A stretch of DNA of 64,000 nt from Poriferisodalis sp965203655 (GCF_965203655.1 NZ_CBDBDD010000006.1:310001-374000), one strand, 5' to 3'; positions 1 through 9,100 are shown, numbered from the stretch's first letter. A program made the numbers and translations. Notes: generated by a model from the sequence alone, not told the origin.

Positions 1-272
1 TCGGGGTTGCCCTTGCCGGACCCCATGCGGGTCTCCGCGGGCTTTGCGGTCACCGGCTTGTCGGGAAAGATGTTGATCCACACCTTGCCGCCGCGCTTGA
101 CGTGGCGGGTCATAGCGATACGGGCCGCCTCGATCTGGCGGGCCGTGATCCAGCCTGGCTCGAGCGCTTGGATGCCGTAGTCGCCGAAGTGCACGGCCGT
201 GCCGCCCTTGGTGCGGCCCTTCATGCGGCCGCGATGCGCCTTGCGGTGCTTCACCTTGCGAGGCATCAGCAT
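1..272 (-). CDS. rplP: 50S ribosomal protein L16 (3' end cut by window edge)
   Basis: The first 90 codons of L16 are visible, beginning MLMPRKVKHRK and running through the conserved GRTKGGTAVHFGDYGIQ segment to METRMGSGKGNP-type sequence at the window edge. L16 sits at the tRNA-binding face of the large subunit and helps organise the peptidyl-transferase region. The start at 272 is chosen because its ATG overlaps the rpsC stop codon (TGATG) and because the MLxPxR start is typical of the family. It is the last visible gene of the rplC-rplP transcription unit. The C-terminus lies outside the window. Confidence 0.97.
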   Translation of the reverse strand, partial: MLMPRKVKHRKAHRGRMKGRTKGGTAVHFGDYGIQALEPGWITARQIEAARIAMTRHVKRGGKVWINIFPDKPVTAKPAETRMGSGKGNP

Positions 273-1159
273 CAGTCGTCTCCCGGCCTGAAGTTGGGCG
301 TCTGGGACTGGTCGCGCGTGGCCCGCTCGATCTGCTCTTCCTCTTCGAGCAGGCGCTCGAACTCGGGGTCGGCCTCACGCAGCAGCGGGACCGGTTCTTC
401 GGGCACTTCATCGAGGTCGTTGCGCCGGCCGGCCGATGTCACGACCCCTGAGGGCGGCGCACCGTCACCGGAGGTCTGCCCGGTTGCCATGGCGGCCTCG
501 CGGTGAATGCGCTCGTCGGAGGACACCTTGTAGGGGAGGATGTCGCCCTTGTAGAGCCACACCTTGACGCCGATGCGCCCCGCGGTGGTGCGGGCCTCGC
601 GGAAGCCGTAATCGATGTCGGCACGCAGCGTGTGCAGCGGCACGCGGCCCTCGCGGTACCACTCGGTGCGGGCCATCTCGGAGCCGCCGAGCCGGCCTGA
701 GCACTGCACCCGGATACCGAGCGCGCCCGCCTTCTGCGCGTTCTGCACGGCACGCTTCATGGCCCGGCGGAACGCGACACGGCCGGCGAGCTGATCTGCC
801 ACCCCCTGGGCGATGAGCGCTGCTTCCAGCTCGGGCTGCTTGATCTCCTGGATGTTGAGCTGCACCTTGGGATTGCCGGAGATCTTGCCGAGCTTGGTGC
901 GCAGGCGGTCGGCCTCGCTGCCGCGGCGCCCGATGACGATGCCGGGACGGGCGGTGTGCACGTCAACCCGCAGGCGATCCCGGGTGCGCTCCACCTCGAT
1001 GCGGCTGATGGCTGCATGCGGCAGCTCAGTCCGCAGGAAGTCGCGGATCTTCCAATCCTCGATGAGGTAGTCCTGGTACTCCTTGTCGGCGTACCAGCGC
1101 GACTTCCAATCGGTGGTGATTCCCAAGCGGAAACCGTACGGGTTGACCTTCTGACCCAT
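272..1159 (-). CDS. rpsC: 30S ribosomal protein S3 with long C-terminal tail
   Basis: S3 (295 aa) starts MGQKVNPYGFRLG and carries a KH RNA-binding domain with its GXXG loop as GRRG at residues 77-80, followed by the conserved C-terminal domain (GGSEMARTEWYREGRVPLHT). S3 lines the mRNA entry tunnel of the small subunit. Beyond the usual end near KVWLYKGDILPYK there are about 75 extra residues rich in Glu and Asp with no recognised domain; such tails occur in actinobacterial S3 proteins, this one being at the long end. The gene is 2 bp from rplV and overlaps rplP, as expected for a translationally coupled S10 operon. Confidence 0.97.
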   Translation of the reverse strand: MGQKVNPYGFRLGITTDWKSRWYADKEYQDYLIEDWKIRDFLRTELPHAAISRIEVERTRDRLRVDVHTARPGIVIGRRGSEADRLRTKLGKISGNPKVQLNIQEIKQPELEAALIAQGVADQLAGRVAFRRAMKRAVQNAQKAGALGIRVQCSGRLGGSEMARTEWYREGRVPLHTLRADIDYGFREARTTAGRIGVKVWLYKGDILPYKVSSDERIHREAAMATGQTSGDGAPPSGVVTSAGRRNDLDEVPEEPVPLLREADPEFERLLEEEEQIERATRDQSQTPNFRPGDD

Positions 1160-1161
1160 GA

Positions 1162-1857
1162 TCAGTTCTTTTCTTCGGGGTCGGCAGCTTCGGGTTCAGC
1201 AGCTTCGGCCCCGCTGATGTCGCTGTCGCTGGCTTCGATGGTCTCGACGTCGTCATCGCCGTCTGTGTCGTCGTCTGGAGCAACGGCCTCTGGCTCGGTG
1301 CCGGCATCGGCATCGGTGCCGACCGCCGCGACCGCTTCGATGACTTCTGCTTCATCGAGATCTGTCTCGGCGTCGGGCTCGTCATCGCCCGTATCGGCTG
1401 CACGGCTGGCGGCCACACGGGCCGCGCGGGCCGCCGCGGCGGTCTGCGAGCCCGAGGCCGCCAAGCGAGCCTCACGCATCTCGAGCTCCTCGGGGCTGAG
1501 CTGCGCAACGATCACCGTGATGTGGCAGGTCTGCTTGTGGATGCGCGTGGCGCGTCCCCGTGCCCGCGGGCGCCAGCGCTTCAGCACCGGTCCCTCGTCG
1601 GCCCAGCACTCGGCCACGTACAGCTCATCGGCGTCGAGTTGCTCGTTGTTGGTGGCGTTCGCCACGGCGCTCTCGAGCACCTTGGACACCACTTCGGCCG
1701 CTCCGCGCTCGCAGAATCGCAGCCGGTCGCGAGCCAGGGCCAGGTCCTCGTCGCGGATGAGATTGAGCACCACCCGGGCCTTGGATGCCGACAGTCGGCC
1801 GTAGCGAAGCGTCGCCTTGGCTCCTGCGATGACGTCAAGATCGATGAGGCCGCTCAT
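1162..1857 (-). CDS. rplV: 50S ribosomal protein L22 with acidic C-terminal extension
   Basis: L22 (231 aa from the chosen start) has a normal core of about 119 residues (SASKARVVLNLIR near the N-terminus; PRARGRATRIHKQTCHITV at the end of the core), whose beta-hairpin lines the peptide exit tunnel. The remaining ~112 residues are a low-complexity Ala/Asp/Glu tail, about doubling the usual length of 110-130 aa. The start at 1857 is chosen because its ATG overlaps the rpsS stop (ATGA); a longer in-frame extension would run far into rpsS. The tail is probably disordered; its role is unknown. Confidence 0.95.
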   Translation of the reverse strand: MSGLIDLDVIAGAKATLRYGRLSASKARVVLNLIRDEDLALARDRLRFCERGAAEVVSKVLESAVANATNNEQLDADELYVAECWADEGPVLKRWRPRARGRATRIHKQTCHITVIVAQLSPEELEMREARLAASGSQTAAAARAARVAASRAADTGDDEPDAETDLDEAEVIEAVAAVGTDADAGTEPEAVAPDDDTDGDDDVETIEASDSDISGAEAAEPEAADPEEKN

Positions 1858-2132
1858 CGCCGGCCCCCTCGCTCCTGGCCGGCGTGGAACTTGAACGTCC
1901 GTGTCGGCGCGAACTCGCCGAGCTTGTGGCCGACCATCGACTCGGTCACGTACACCGGCAGGTGCTTGCGCCCATCGTGAACCGCGATGGTGTGACCGAT
2001 CATCTCGGGGATGATCGTGGAGCGCCGGCTCCACGTCTTGATGACCTTGCGCTCGCCGCTCTCGTTGAGTTCGTCCACCTTCGAGAGCAGGTGGTCGTCG
2101 ACGAACGGGCCCTTCTTGAGACTGCGCGGCAT
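1854..2132 (-). CDS. rpsS: 30S ribosomal protein S19
   Basis: S19 (92 aa) begins MPRSLKKGPFVDDHL and has the family core RRSTIIPEMIGHTIAVHDGRK and GHKLGEFAPTRTFKFH. It binds 16S rRNA with S13 in the small-subunit head near the A site. The start at 2132 gives the family-typical N-terminus and lies 4 bp after the rplB stop. The 3' end overlaps the rplV start by four bases, indicating translational coupling. Length is normal. Confidence 0.97.
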   Translation of the reverse strand: MPRSLKKGPFVDDHLLSKVDELNESGERKVIKTWSRRSTIIPEMIGHTIAVHDGRKHLPVYVTESMVGHKLGEFAPTRTFKFHAGQERGGRR

Positions 2133-2136
2133 CGCT

Positions 2137-2973
2137 CTACCTCCGGGACCCGCGCGTCCGGCGGCGGCGGACGATGAGGTCGTTGGACTTGCGGTTCTTG
2201 GAGCGGGTGCGGCCTTCGGGCTTGCCCCACGGCGACACCGGGTGGCGCCCACCCGACGACTTGCCCTCACCGCCGCCCAAGGGGTGGTCGACGGGGTTCA
2301 TGGCCACGCCCCGGGTCTGGGGGCGGACGCCCTTGTAGCGATTGCGGCCCGCCTTGCCGATCTTGATGAGGTCGGCTTCGGCGTTGCCCACCGAGCCGAT
2401 GGTGGCGCGGCAGTCGATCGGCACCCGGCGCATCTCGGTGGACGGCAGGCGCAAGGTGGCGTACGCGCCCTCCTTGGCCACGAGCTGCACGCTGGCGCCG
2501 GCCGAACGGGCCATGCGGCCGCCGGCGCCCGGCTTGAGCTCCACGTTGTGCACGGTGGTTCCGACCGGCACGTACCGCAGCGGCATGGCGTTGCCGACAC
2601 GCACCTCCGCCTGGGCTCCGTTGGCGAGCTTGTCGCCCACCTCCAGCCCTGCCGGCGCCAGGATGTAGCGCTTCTCGCCGTCGTGATAGTGCAGCAACGC
2701 GATGCGCGCGTTGCGATTGGGGTCGTACTCGATGGTGGCGACCGTGGCGGGCACACCGTCCTTGTTGCGCCGGAAGTCGACCACCCGGTAGCGCTGCTTG
2801 TGACCGCCGCCACGGTGGCGAGAGGTCTTGCGGCCGTGGTTGTTGCGGCCGCCGGTGGAATGCTGCTTGGCAATGAGCGAGCGCTCGGGCTTGGTCGCGG
2901 TGATGTCGGCAAAATCCGAAACCGTCTGGAATCTTCGGCCGGGACTGGTCGGCTTGCGTACTCGAATACCCAT
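2137..2973 (-). CDS. rplB: 50S ribosomal protein L2
   Basis: L2 (278 aa) contains the N-terminal region (SLIAKQHSTGGRNNHGR), the OB/SH3-like core and the conserved C-terminal GGGEGKSSGGRHPVSPWGK segment holding the histidine close to the peptidyl-transferase centre. It is a primary 23S rRNA binder needed for subunit association. The gene lies 10 bp after rplW and 4 bp before rpsS. Length and motifs are ordinary. Confidence 0.98.
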   Translation of the reverse strand: MGIRVRKPTSPGRRFQTVSDFADITATKPERSLIAKQHSTGGRNNHGRKTSRHRGGGHKQRYRVVDFRRNKDGVPATVATIEYDPNRNARIALLHYHDGEKRYILAPAGLEVGDKLANGAQAEVRVGNAMPLRYVPVGTTVHNVELKPGAGGRMARSAGASVQLVAKEGAYATLRLPSTEMRRVPIDCRATIGSVGNAEADLIKIGKAGRNRYKGVRPQTRGVAMNPVDHPLGGGEGKSSGGRHPVSPWGKPEGRTRSKNRKSNDLIVRRRRTRGSRR

Positions 2974-2983
2974 GACGCCCCGC

Positions 2984-3274
2984 CTAGGAATTGAAGATCT
3001 GGATCGAGTCGCCCTCGACGAGGGTGACGATGGCCCGCTTGGTGTCCGGCCGCTTGCCGATGGTGTTGTTGCGCCGGTTGCGCCGCTTCTTGCCCTTGCG
3101 GTTCAGCGTGTTGACCTTGGCGACCTTGACGTCGAAGATCTCCTCGACCGCTTGACGGATCTCCGGCTTGCTTGCGGACGGGTGGACGCGGAACACGTAG
3201 ATGCCCTCTTCGAGGAAGTCATACGACTTCTCCGAGATGACGGGAGCGATCAGCACATCGCGGGGATCCTTCAC
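2984..3274 (-). CDS. rplW: 50S ribosomal protein L23
   Basis: L23 (96 aa) shows the typical start MKDPRDVLIAPVISEKS, the YVFRVHPSASKPEIRQAVE helix and the basic KKRRNRRN loop. It lies at the exit of the peptide tunnel and is the docking point for SRP and trigger factor. Its start overlaps the rplD stop by four bases, so it is coupled to L4. Length is normal for a bacterial L23. Confidence 0.97.
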   Translation of the reverse strand: MKDPRDVLIAPVISEKSYDFLEEGIYVFRVHPSASKPEIRQAVEEIFDVKVAKVNTLNRKGKKRRNRRNNTIGKRPDTKRAIVTLVEGDSIQIFNS

Positions 3275-3933
3275 TGGTCATCCCCCTCGCTCGCTGCCCC
3301 GTTCGTGGTGGGCCCAGTGCTCGTGGGAAGGGTGTCGCGGGTGAAGACAAGCCAGTCCGAGCGCAGGATGTCGTAGGCGTTCAGCTCGGCCGCGCTGACC
3401 GAGTGCACCGACGAAAGGTTGCGGAAACTGCGATCGGCCGTCTGGTGTGCCGTGCTGTCGCCCAGAACCAGCAGAACCTGTCCGGAGAGGGACAGGTTCT
3501 CGAGCACTGCGATGGCGTCCTTCGTGCGCGGCTGGGCAAAGTTCCATTCGTCGATGACCATCACGCGTTCGCTGCGAGCCCGGTCGCTGAGAGCGGAGCG
3601 AAGCGCCAGCCGCACGGTCTTGCGGTTCACCTTCTGGCGGTAGTCGCGCGGCTTGGGACCGTGTGCCACGCCGCCGCCAACCCACTGCGGCGAGCGGATC
3701 GAACCTTGGCGAGCCCGGCCGGTGCCCTTCTGCCGCCACGGCTTCGCGCCGCCGCCGCGTACCTCGGCACGAGTGAGCGTGCTGTGAGAGCCGCTCCGGC
3801 GGGCGGCCCGCTGGGCCGTGACGGCCTGGTGCAGCGCCGCCATGTTCGGCTCAATGCCGAAGATGGCCGCGTCGAGCTCCACGGTGCCGGCAGTGCCGCC
3901 GTCGGGGGTGCGAACGTCAAGCGTGAGCGGCAT
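3271..3933 (-). CDS. rplD: 50S ribosomal protein L4
   Basis: L4 (220 aa) has the tunnel-lining loop with the basic motif GGGAKPWRQKGTGRARQGS (about residues 60-80) and the conserved region GPKPRDYRQKVNRKTVRLALRSALS. Besides structure, L4 is a known autoregulator of S10 operons in gammaproteobacteria; whether it acts on the structured leader upstream of rplC here is only a possibility. The ATG overlaps the rplC stop (TGATG). Confidence 0.97.
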   Translation of the reverse strand: MPLTLDVRTPDGGTAGTVELDAAIFGIEPNMAALHQAVTAQRAARRSGSHSTLTRAEVRGGGAKPWRQKGTGRARQGSIRSPQWVGGGVAHGPKPRDYRQKVNRKTVRLALRSALSDRARSERVMVIDEWNFAQPRTKDAIAVLENLSLSGQVLLVLGDSTAHQTADRSFRNLSSVHSVSAAELNAYDILRSDWLVFTRDTLPTSTGPTTNGAASEGDDQ

Positions 3934-4580
3934 CAGACTTCAGCCGGCGCTTTGACTGCGTTGCGGACGACGACGGTGCCGCCCTTGGGCCCGGGGACTG
4001 AGCCGCGCACCAGCAGCAGGCCGCGCTCGGCGTCGGCCTCGACCACCGCGAGGTTGAGCGTGGTGACCTTCGCGCCGCCCATGCGGCCCGCCATGCGGGT
4101 GCCCTTGAACACACGTGAGGGCGTGGCGCAGGCGCCGATGGCGCCGGGGGCCCGGTGAACCCGGTGCGCGCCGTGGCTAGCGCGCTGGCCTGAGAAGTTG
4201 TGCCGCTTCATGGTGCCCGCGAAGCCCTTGCCCTTCGAAGTCGCTGTCACATCGACGAGCTCTCCAGGACTGAAAAGGTCGGCACCCAATTCGGTGCCGA
4301 CCGATACTTCGCTCACATCGTCGAGCCGCAGCTCTACGAGCCGTACGCCGGGGTCGATGCCGGCTCGCTCGTAGTGGCCGTTGGTGGGCTTGTTGACCTT
4401 GCGGGCCTCGCGGTGGCCGTAGGTGACCTGCACCGCGGTGTAGCCGTCTTGCTCGTTGGTGCGCACCTGGGTGACCCGGCAGTCATCGACGCGCAGCACA
4501 GTGACCGGGACGACGCGGTTGTCGTCGTCCCAGAGCTGTGTCATGCCCACCTTGGTGGCGACCAGCGCCTTGTTCGCCAT
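3933..4580 (-). CDS. rplC: 50S ribosomal protein L3
   Basis: L3 (215 aa) starts MANKALVATKVGMTQLWDDD and carries the conserved extension reaching the peptidyl-transferase centre (GFAGTMKRHNFSGQRASHG, then RAPGAIG and GTRMAGRMGG). It is one of the first proteins assembled onto 23S rRNA. It is the first gene of this unit: rpsJ, normally directly upstream, is instead about 27 kb away at 31801-32115. A structured leader and a promoter-like element lie upstream (4581-4829). Confidence 0.97.
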   Translation of the reverse strand: MANKALVATKVGMTQLWDDDNRVVPVTVLRVDDCRVTQVRTNEQDGYTAVQVTYGHREARKVNKPTNGHYERAGIDPGVRLVELRLDDVSEVSVGTELGADLFSPGELVDVTATSKGKGFAGTMKRHNFSGQRASHGAHRVHRAPGAIGACATPSRVFKGTRMAGRMGGAKVTTLNLAVVEADAERGLLLVRGSVPGPKGGTVVVRNAVKAPAEV

Positions 4581-4800
4581 GGCCGTCTCTCTCGTGCCTT
4601 CGTACCCTCACGCCGCCCCGGGAGCGGCTTTGCCAGATGCTCCGCCCTGCCGGGCGGCACGTAAACGCTCCGCACGGCGCTGCCGGCGGAGCGGTGTTCT
4701 GGTTGTGCCGACCGGTTCCGAACACCCGACCCGTTGCGGGGAGGCATCCGGCCTTGCCGGACGTCAGTTCGGCGCAGGAAGTCCGCGCCGCGAATGAAAC
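4581..4800 (-). promoter_or_regulatory. Structured 5' leader of the rplC operon
   Basis: This stretch has no credible gene. On the minus strand it contains three consecutive strong inverted repeats. The first is TCCGGC/GCCGGA at 4747-4761 with a 3-nt loop. The second is CGCTCCGC/GCGGAGCG at 4666-4693, whose interior CGGC/GCCG also pairs. The third is CCGCCC/GGGCGG at 4642-4657 with a 4-nt loop. With transcription starting near 4794 the leader would be about 214 nt. Such structure is compatible with ribosomal-protein autoregulation or attenuation; I do not recognise a named leader family. Confidence 0.5.
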
Positions 4801-4829
4801 AGGCTACCGAGGGTCCCCCACTGCCCCAA
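4801..4829 (-). promoter_or_regulatory. Probable promoter of the rplC-rplP unit
   Basis: On the minus strand a -35-like TTGGGG (4829-4824) and a -10-like TAGCCT (4806-4801) are separated by exactly 17 bp. The same TTGNNN-17/18-TAGCNT arrangement precedes rpoB, rpsL, tuf and rplJ in this window, which supports the call. The rest of the gap, 4830-4991, shows no gene or clear signal. Confidence 0.6.
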
Positions 4830-4991
4830 CCCTCGCCCGAGCCCCACGGCCCGGGCGGGGCCTCGGAGGCTTCGGACACCCAGGCCGCTGAAGCCATCCT
4901 GACTCTGCTGCAGTACTCGACCGAACTCAGGGACCCCCACGGTCTCTGCCAAACCTGGCGTGATTCGTCTCAGACGAGCGTCGATCGTCGT

Positions 4992-5267
4992 CTATAGATC
5001 GGCGTCTATTCTCCGCAGTCCGTTTGGCCTCGTGAGCGACCAAACCGCCGGACCCGGTTGCTTGCCGATGCTGTCGACAATCTCCGACCAGTGATCGTCG
5101 ATCAACGCAGCAGCTGAGAATTTGTAGAGAGTCCCGGGCGGAATCTCTGGAACGTCGGGGTGTCCGACGTAGTACACCTCGCCTGGACGCAAACGAGCGA
5201 GTTCGTGAGCCACGCCGAGGATGTCCTCGTCGACAAACACCCCGTCGAATGCGGCCCGTTCTGACAT
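4992..5267 (-). CDS. Short PIN-like protein, possible toxin of a DUF433-type TA pair
   Basis: A 91-aa protein whose first half resembles the start of the PIN-like toxins that accompany DUF433 antitoxins: an acidic VFVDEDILGVAHELA strand-helix followed by a VYYVGHPDVPEIPPGT segment. Members I know of run to about 130 aa and end with a second acidic motif of LTRD type; here only a weak LTRPNG remains before the stop, so the protein may be truncated and inactive. It starts 10 bp after the antitoxin gene and has no good ribosome-binding site, fitting translational coupling. The nuclease role is inferred from family and context only. Confidence 0.5.
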   Translation of the reverse strand: MSERAAFDGVFVDEDILGVAHELARLRPGEVYYVGHPDVPEIPPGTLYKFSAAALIDDHWSEIVDSIGKQPGPAVWSLTRPNGLRRIDADL

Positions 5268-5276
5268 GAAAGGAGA

Positions 5277-5957
5277 TCAGGCAACGCGGGAGCATCGCAG
5301 AGCGTCATCGACCATTTCGTCAGTGATGCTCCAGAGGCTCTTGATCTCCTGTCGACTCTCGCCAGCCTCGAGTGCTTCCGCGATGGCTGACACCCGCAGT
5401 CGTCGGCCCTTGATCGTGGGTTCGCCGAAGCCGTACTCGGGGTCCATGACCACCGTCGAAGTGCCGAGAAGCCGCAGTCTCCGGACTTCAGGAGAGTCTT
5501 CGTAGTCGGCATCCTGCTGGAATCGCCGCACTTCCATCGACAGATCGAGCAACGACTGCTGATTGCGGACGACGAAGCACAGCGACGGACGCAGGCCCGT
5601 CTCGCCTTGCACTCGCATCACAAGCTCTCGGCCCTCGGTGCTCAGAAACGGCTCCGCTGTGGCAAGCGGGTAGGACGTGCCGAACTCCTCGCGCAGCGCC
5701 ATGATCGCAGGGCGCATGCGGGCGACGTTGACCCCGTGTCGGCGGTACTCCGCGATCAGACGGGTCTCAACGAACTCGCCCCACGTGACGATGTCCGAAC
5801 CAGTCGGCTCAGACCGAACCAACGGCTCATACATCTGGTCACGCCGCTTGTAACCGTCGATCCAGCGCTTCGCCGTGCCAGAAGCGATGTCGAGCAGGCG
5901 GTCAACCTGGCTCAGGACATACACCTCGCGGTCCAGCAGCGAGACAACGTCACCCAC
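5277..5957 (-). CDS. DUF433-containing antitoxin-like protein
   Basis: A 226-aa protein beginning at a GTG with a well-placed GGAGG. The N-terminal ~90 residues look like a helix-turn-helix/MerR-like region (YVLSQVDRLLDIASGTAKRWIDGYKRR). The C-terminal ~45 residues (GRRLRVSAIAEALEAGESRQEIKS, then ITDEMVDDAL) match the DUF433 fold found in VapB-type antitoxins. The gene precedes a short PIN-like gene by 10 bp. The likely role is DNA-binding autoregulator and neutraliser of that toxin. The family is recognised by eye, not by a profile search. Confidence 0.7.
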   Translation of the reverse strand: MGDVVSLLDREVYVLSQVDRLLDIASGTAKRWIDGYKRRDQMYEPLVRSEPTGSDIVTWGEFVETRLIAEYRRHGVNVARMRPAIMALREEFGTSYPLATAEPFLSTEGRELVMRVQGETGLRPSLCFVVRNQQSLLDLSMEVRRFQQDADYEDSPEVRRLRLLGTSTVVMDPEYGFGEPTIKGRRLRVSAIAEALEAGESRQEIKSLWSITDEMVDDALRCSRVA

Positions 5958-6125
5958 GAGAACCTCCGCTCCTCTGCACTTGGCTCGAGAACGCCACGAC
6001 TCCCGCGTCCGATCTCAGCCCGCGCCCTGCACCTCAGCAGCGACCCTAGCCACAGGGTGTCAGGTTGACAGCATCAGCCCGAGCCGGACGATCCGGGCCC
6101 AGGCCCTGCTGCGCCAACCGTGAAC

Positions 6126-9100
6126 CTACGAGCCGGGGGCTTGGGGGGTGGTGTTGGGGCCTTTGATGCGTACCCATTTGCTGGTGTGGGGGCTGTCCTC
6201 GCCGGTTCTGGTGCCGGTGAATGAGCGGACGAACACGCCGGTGGCGATGCCGTTGGTGAGGCCGGTGATGGTGTAGGTGGCGGTGCCGCCCCAGATGACG
6301 ATGCCGTCGTTGTGGTGGCCTCTGGGTCCTGCGGGGTTGGCCCACACTCCGGCGGTCTGGCTCCAGCGCAGGGCGTGGTGGATGTCGTCGTCGGCTTCGC
6401 CGGCGCGCGGCGACACGATCCAGGTGACCGTCAGGGTGCCGTCGCCGGGCACGACCTGCACGTTGAACGGCTCGAGCCTGCCGTCGCCGGGATGCTCGGG
6501 CTGCTGCGGCTCCGGCTCGGACTGCTGCGGCTCGGGCTGCTCGGGGTCCGTCTGCTCTGGGTCTGTCTGTTCGGGGTCTGGCTGCTCTGGGTCTGTCTGT
6601 TCGGGGTCTGTCTGTTCGGGGTCTGTCTGCTCGGGGTCCGTTTGTTCGGGGTCGGGCTGTGGCTGCTGTTGGGGCAGGGTGGTGGTGGTGTGGGTGCGGG
6701 GGCCTTTGCCGGCGTCGTTCTGCGCGCGTGCCCATATGTTGCAGGTCGTGCCGGGTTTGAGGTTGCGGAACACAGTGGTCGTCTTGGGTGCGTCGACGGT
6801 GCGGTGTTTGCCGTTTCTGCCGCACTTGATGTGCACGATGTAGCCGTCTGGGGCGCCGCCGGTGTCGGGAGCCTGCCAGGACACGGTCACATTGCGCGGC
6901 TTGGCGGCCAGCGTCAGTCCGGTGACCGGCCCGGGCAGCTCGACGGTGGTGTCAGCGACCGCGACCGTCACCGAGTCGATGGTGATGGCGTCATATTGGG
7001 CGTCGCTGCTCGCGGCCCGGTGGCTGACAGTGACGTTCTCGTCGTGGGTGTCGCCGTCGGCCGTGCCGGTGACGGTGAAGGTCCGGGGGATGTCCCAGTC
7101 CGCGGGGGTGAACGTCGCCGACGCGGGCGAGATGCCCGCCGCGGCGGGGTCGCTGCTTGCGGGTGCGACGGTGACGTCGTGGGCGGGCTTCGTGTCCAGC
7201 ACGACGGTGTAGGCCCCGGCCGCGCCCTCGGTGATGCTCAGCGATGCCGGTGTGACGGTCACCGCGGGCACCGGGACGGGGTCGGTGGTGGTGGTCAGGG
7301 TGTAGGTGGTGGTGGTGTAGCCGTCCGCGGCGGTCACTGTCACGGTGAGGGCGACGGGCTCATGGAAGGTGTAGCCGGTGCCCAGCGACCACCAGCCGAT
7401 GCCGGTGTCGTGGCCGGGGGCGGCGAACGTCGCCTCGGGGTGCTCCGTGCGGATCTTGGCGAGCACCGAGATGTGGGAGGCCTGGGAGGCGGTGTGGTGG
7501 ACCCGGTAGTCGGTCGTGTCGGGGTCGAACGCGGGAGACAGCACCCAGCCGTCGCGCAGAGACAGCCCGGCGAGGCGGGCGTTGTCGGACTTGCCCGGTA
7601 TCGGCCGCCTGGGCTTGTCGCGCTCGCGCTTTTCCGCCGCGGTCTTCTCCGCGGCGAGGCTGGTCGGCGCGGCCTCGGCCGCGCCCGGCGGCGCGCCGGT
7701 GTCGTGGTTCAAGATGGTGATGACCATCCCGCGGCCCTCGAACCCCTCCGCTGTCGGCTTGACGATGATGGTCTCGCCGCTGTCCTCGTGCGCGTCGTCG
7801 ATGATGCGCAGGAACACCCGGTGGTAGCCGGTCTCGCCCTCCTCGAAGAACACATACGGCGCCGTGGTGACCTTGGCCTGCCGGTCGGCCGGCACGAACG
7901 GGTCATAGGAGTTCAGCCACTCATAATCCACCCCCGCGGTCGCCGTGCTCGCCGGGTCCACCTCGAGGCTGACCCGCAGCCCGCCCGGCGGGGCGGGCTC
8001 GCTGATCCAGATCGGCAGCGAGTAGTAGGCCCCGGCGGGCTCGTCGGGATCCTTGCCGCGCACGTCCACGATGGAACCCGCAGGGGGGGTCTCGCGCACG
8101 TGCATCGGGAACGACCCGAGCCGGTCGGGCCGGTTCGTGGTGGACTCCATCCACAACAGCGGCGTGTACACCAACGCCAGGTCCGCCGTGTCGCCCGCGG
8201 ACCAGCCCAGCCCGGCGCCGGGCCAGGCGAACAGGTAGGGGGCGCGGCCCGAGACGGCCTCGTAGTTGTAGCTCTCGCCGGTGAGCAGCGGGAACACCGT
8301 CCCGTCGACGACCAGCGACAGGAACATCCACTCGCCCAGCACCGACTCCAACGCGAAGCTCAACGTCCCCGCACCAGAGTCCTGATGGGCCAGAGTGCTC
8401 GAGCCCAAGTGGACATAATGGCCCGAGCCCAGATTCACATAGGCCACACCCACGGGCGAGCCCCGGAAGGCCACCCTGCCCGCCGACATCGCCGACGAGC
8501 ACACCGGCCCCGAGCGGACATCGGCTGCGGGCGCGCCGCACCCCAACGCCGACGCCGACCGGCCATGGCCCAGCCCGAACGACACCTCACCCACCGACAG
8601 ATCCGACTCCCACACCACCCGCTGATCCGCCGGCAGCACCCGCACCGACGACGGCGACGACCAGAAACTCGGCCCCTCCGCATCGGACGCCCGCACCCGC
8701 ACCACATAGCGGCCATAGGTGTCCAGGCCGGCGATCCGCTCGGCGGTGCCGGTGCCCGAATGGCCGGTGTCCACCCAGCCGGTGCCGGGGTCGCCAGAGG
8801 TGGTGGCCGCCTCGTCGGGCGCGGTGTGGCGTCGGTACTCCACGTCGTAGCCGACCACCGCGAAGTCCGGGTCGCTCGGAGCGGTCCACGACACGTCGAT
8901 GGCGTCCTGCGTGGTCTCCAGGGTCAGCCCCGTCGGGACGGTGCCCAGCTTGATCTGCAGCTGCACCACCTGCCCGACCGTCCAGGAGGGGGCGCCGCTC
9001 CACTGCTTGATGTTCGTGTCGTCGGCGACGTCGGGATTCGCGAACGGGAACTGCGCGTCGCCGACCTGGAGCACATAGGCCCTGATCCCCGCCGGGAACG

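Noticed and set aside
6537..6656. Short regular repeats as a possible CRISPR array
   Set aside because: The 15-bp units are contiguous, coding and in frame; there are no spacers.
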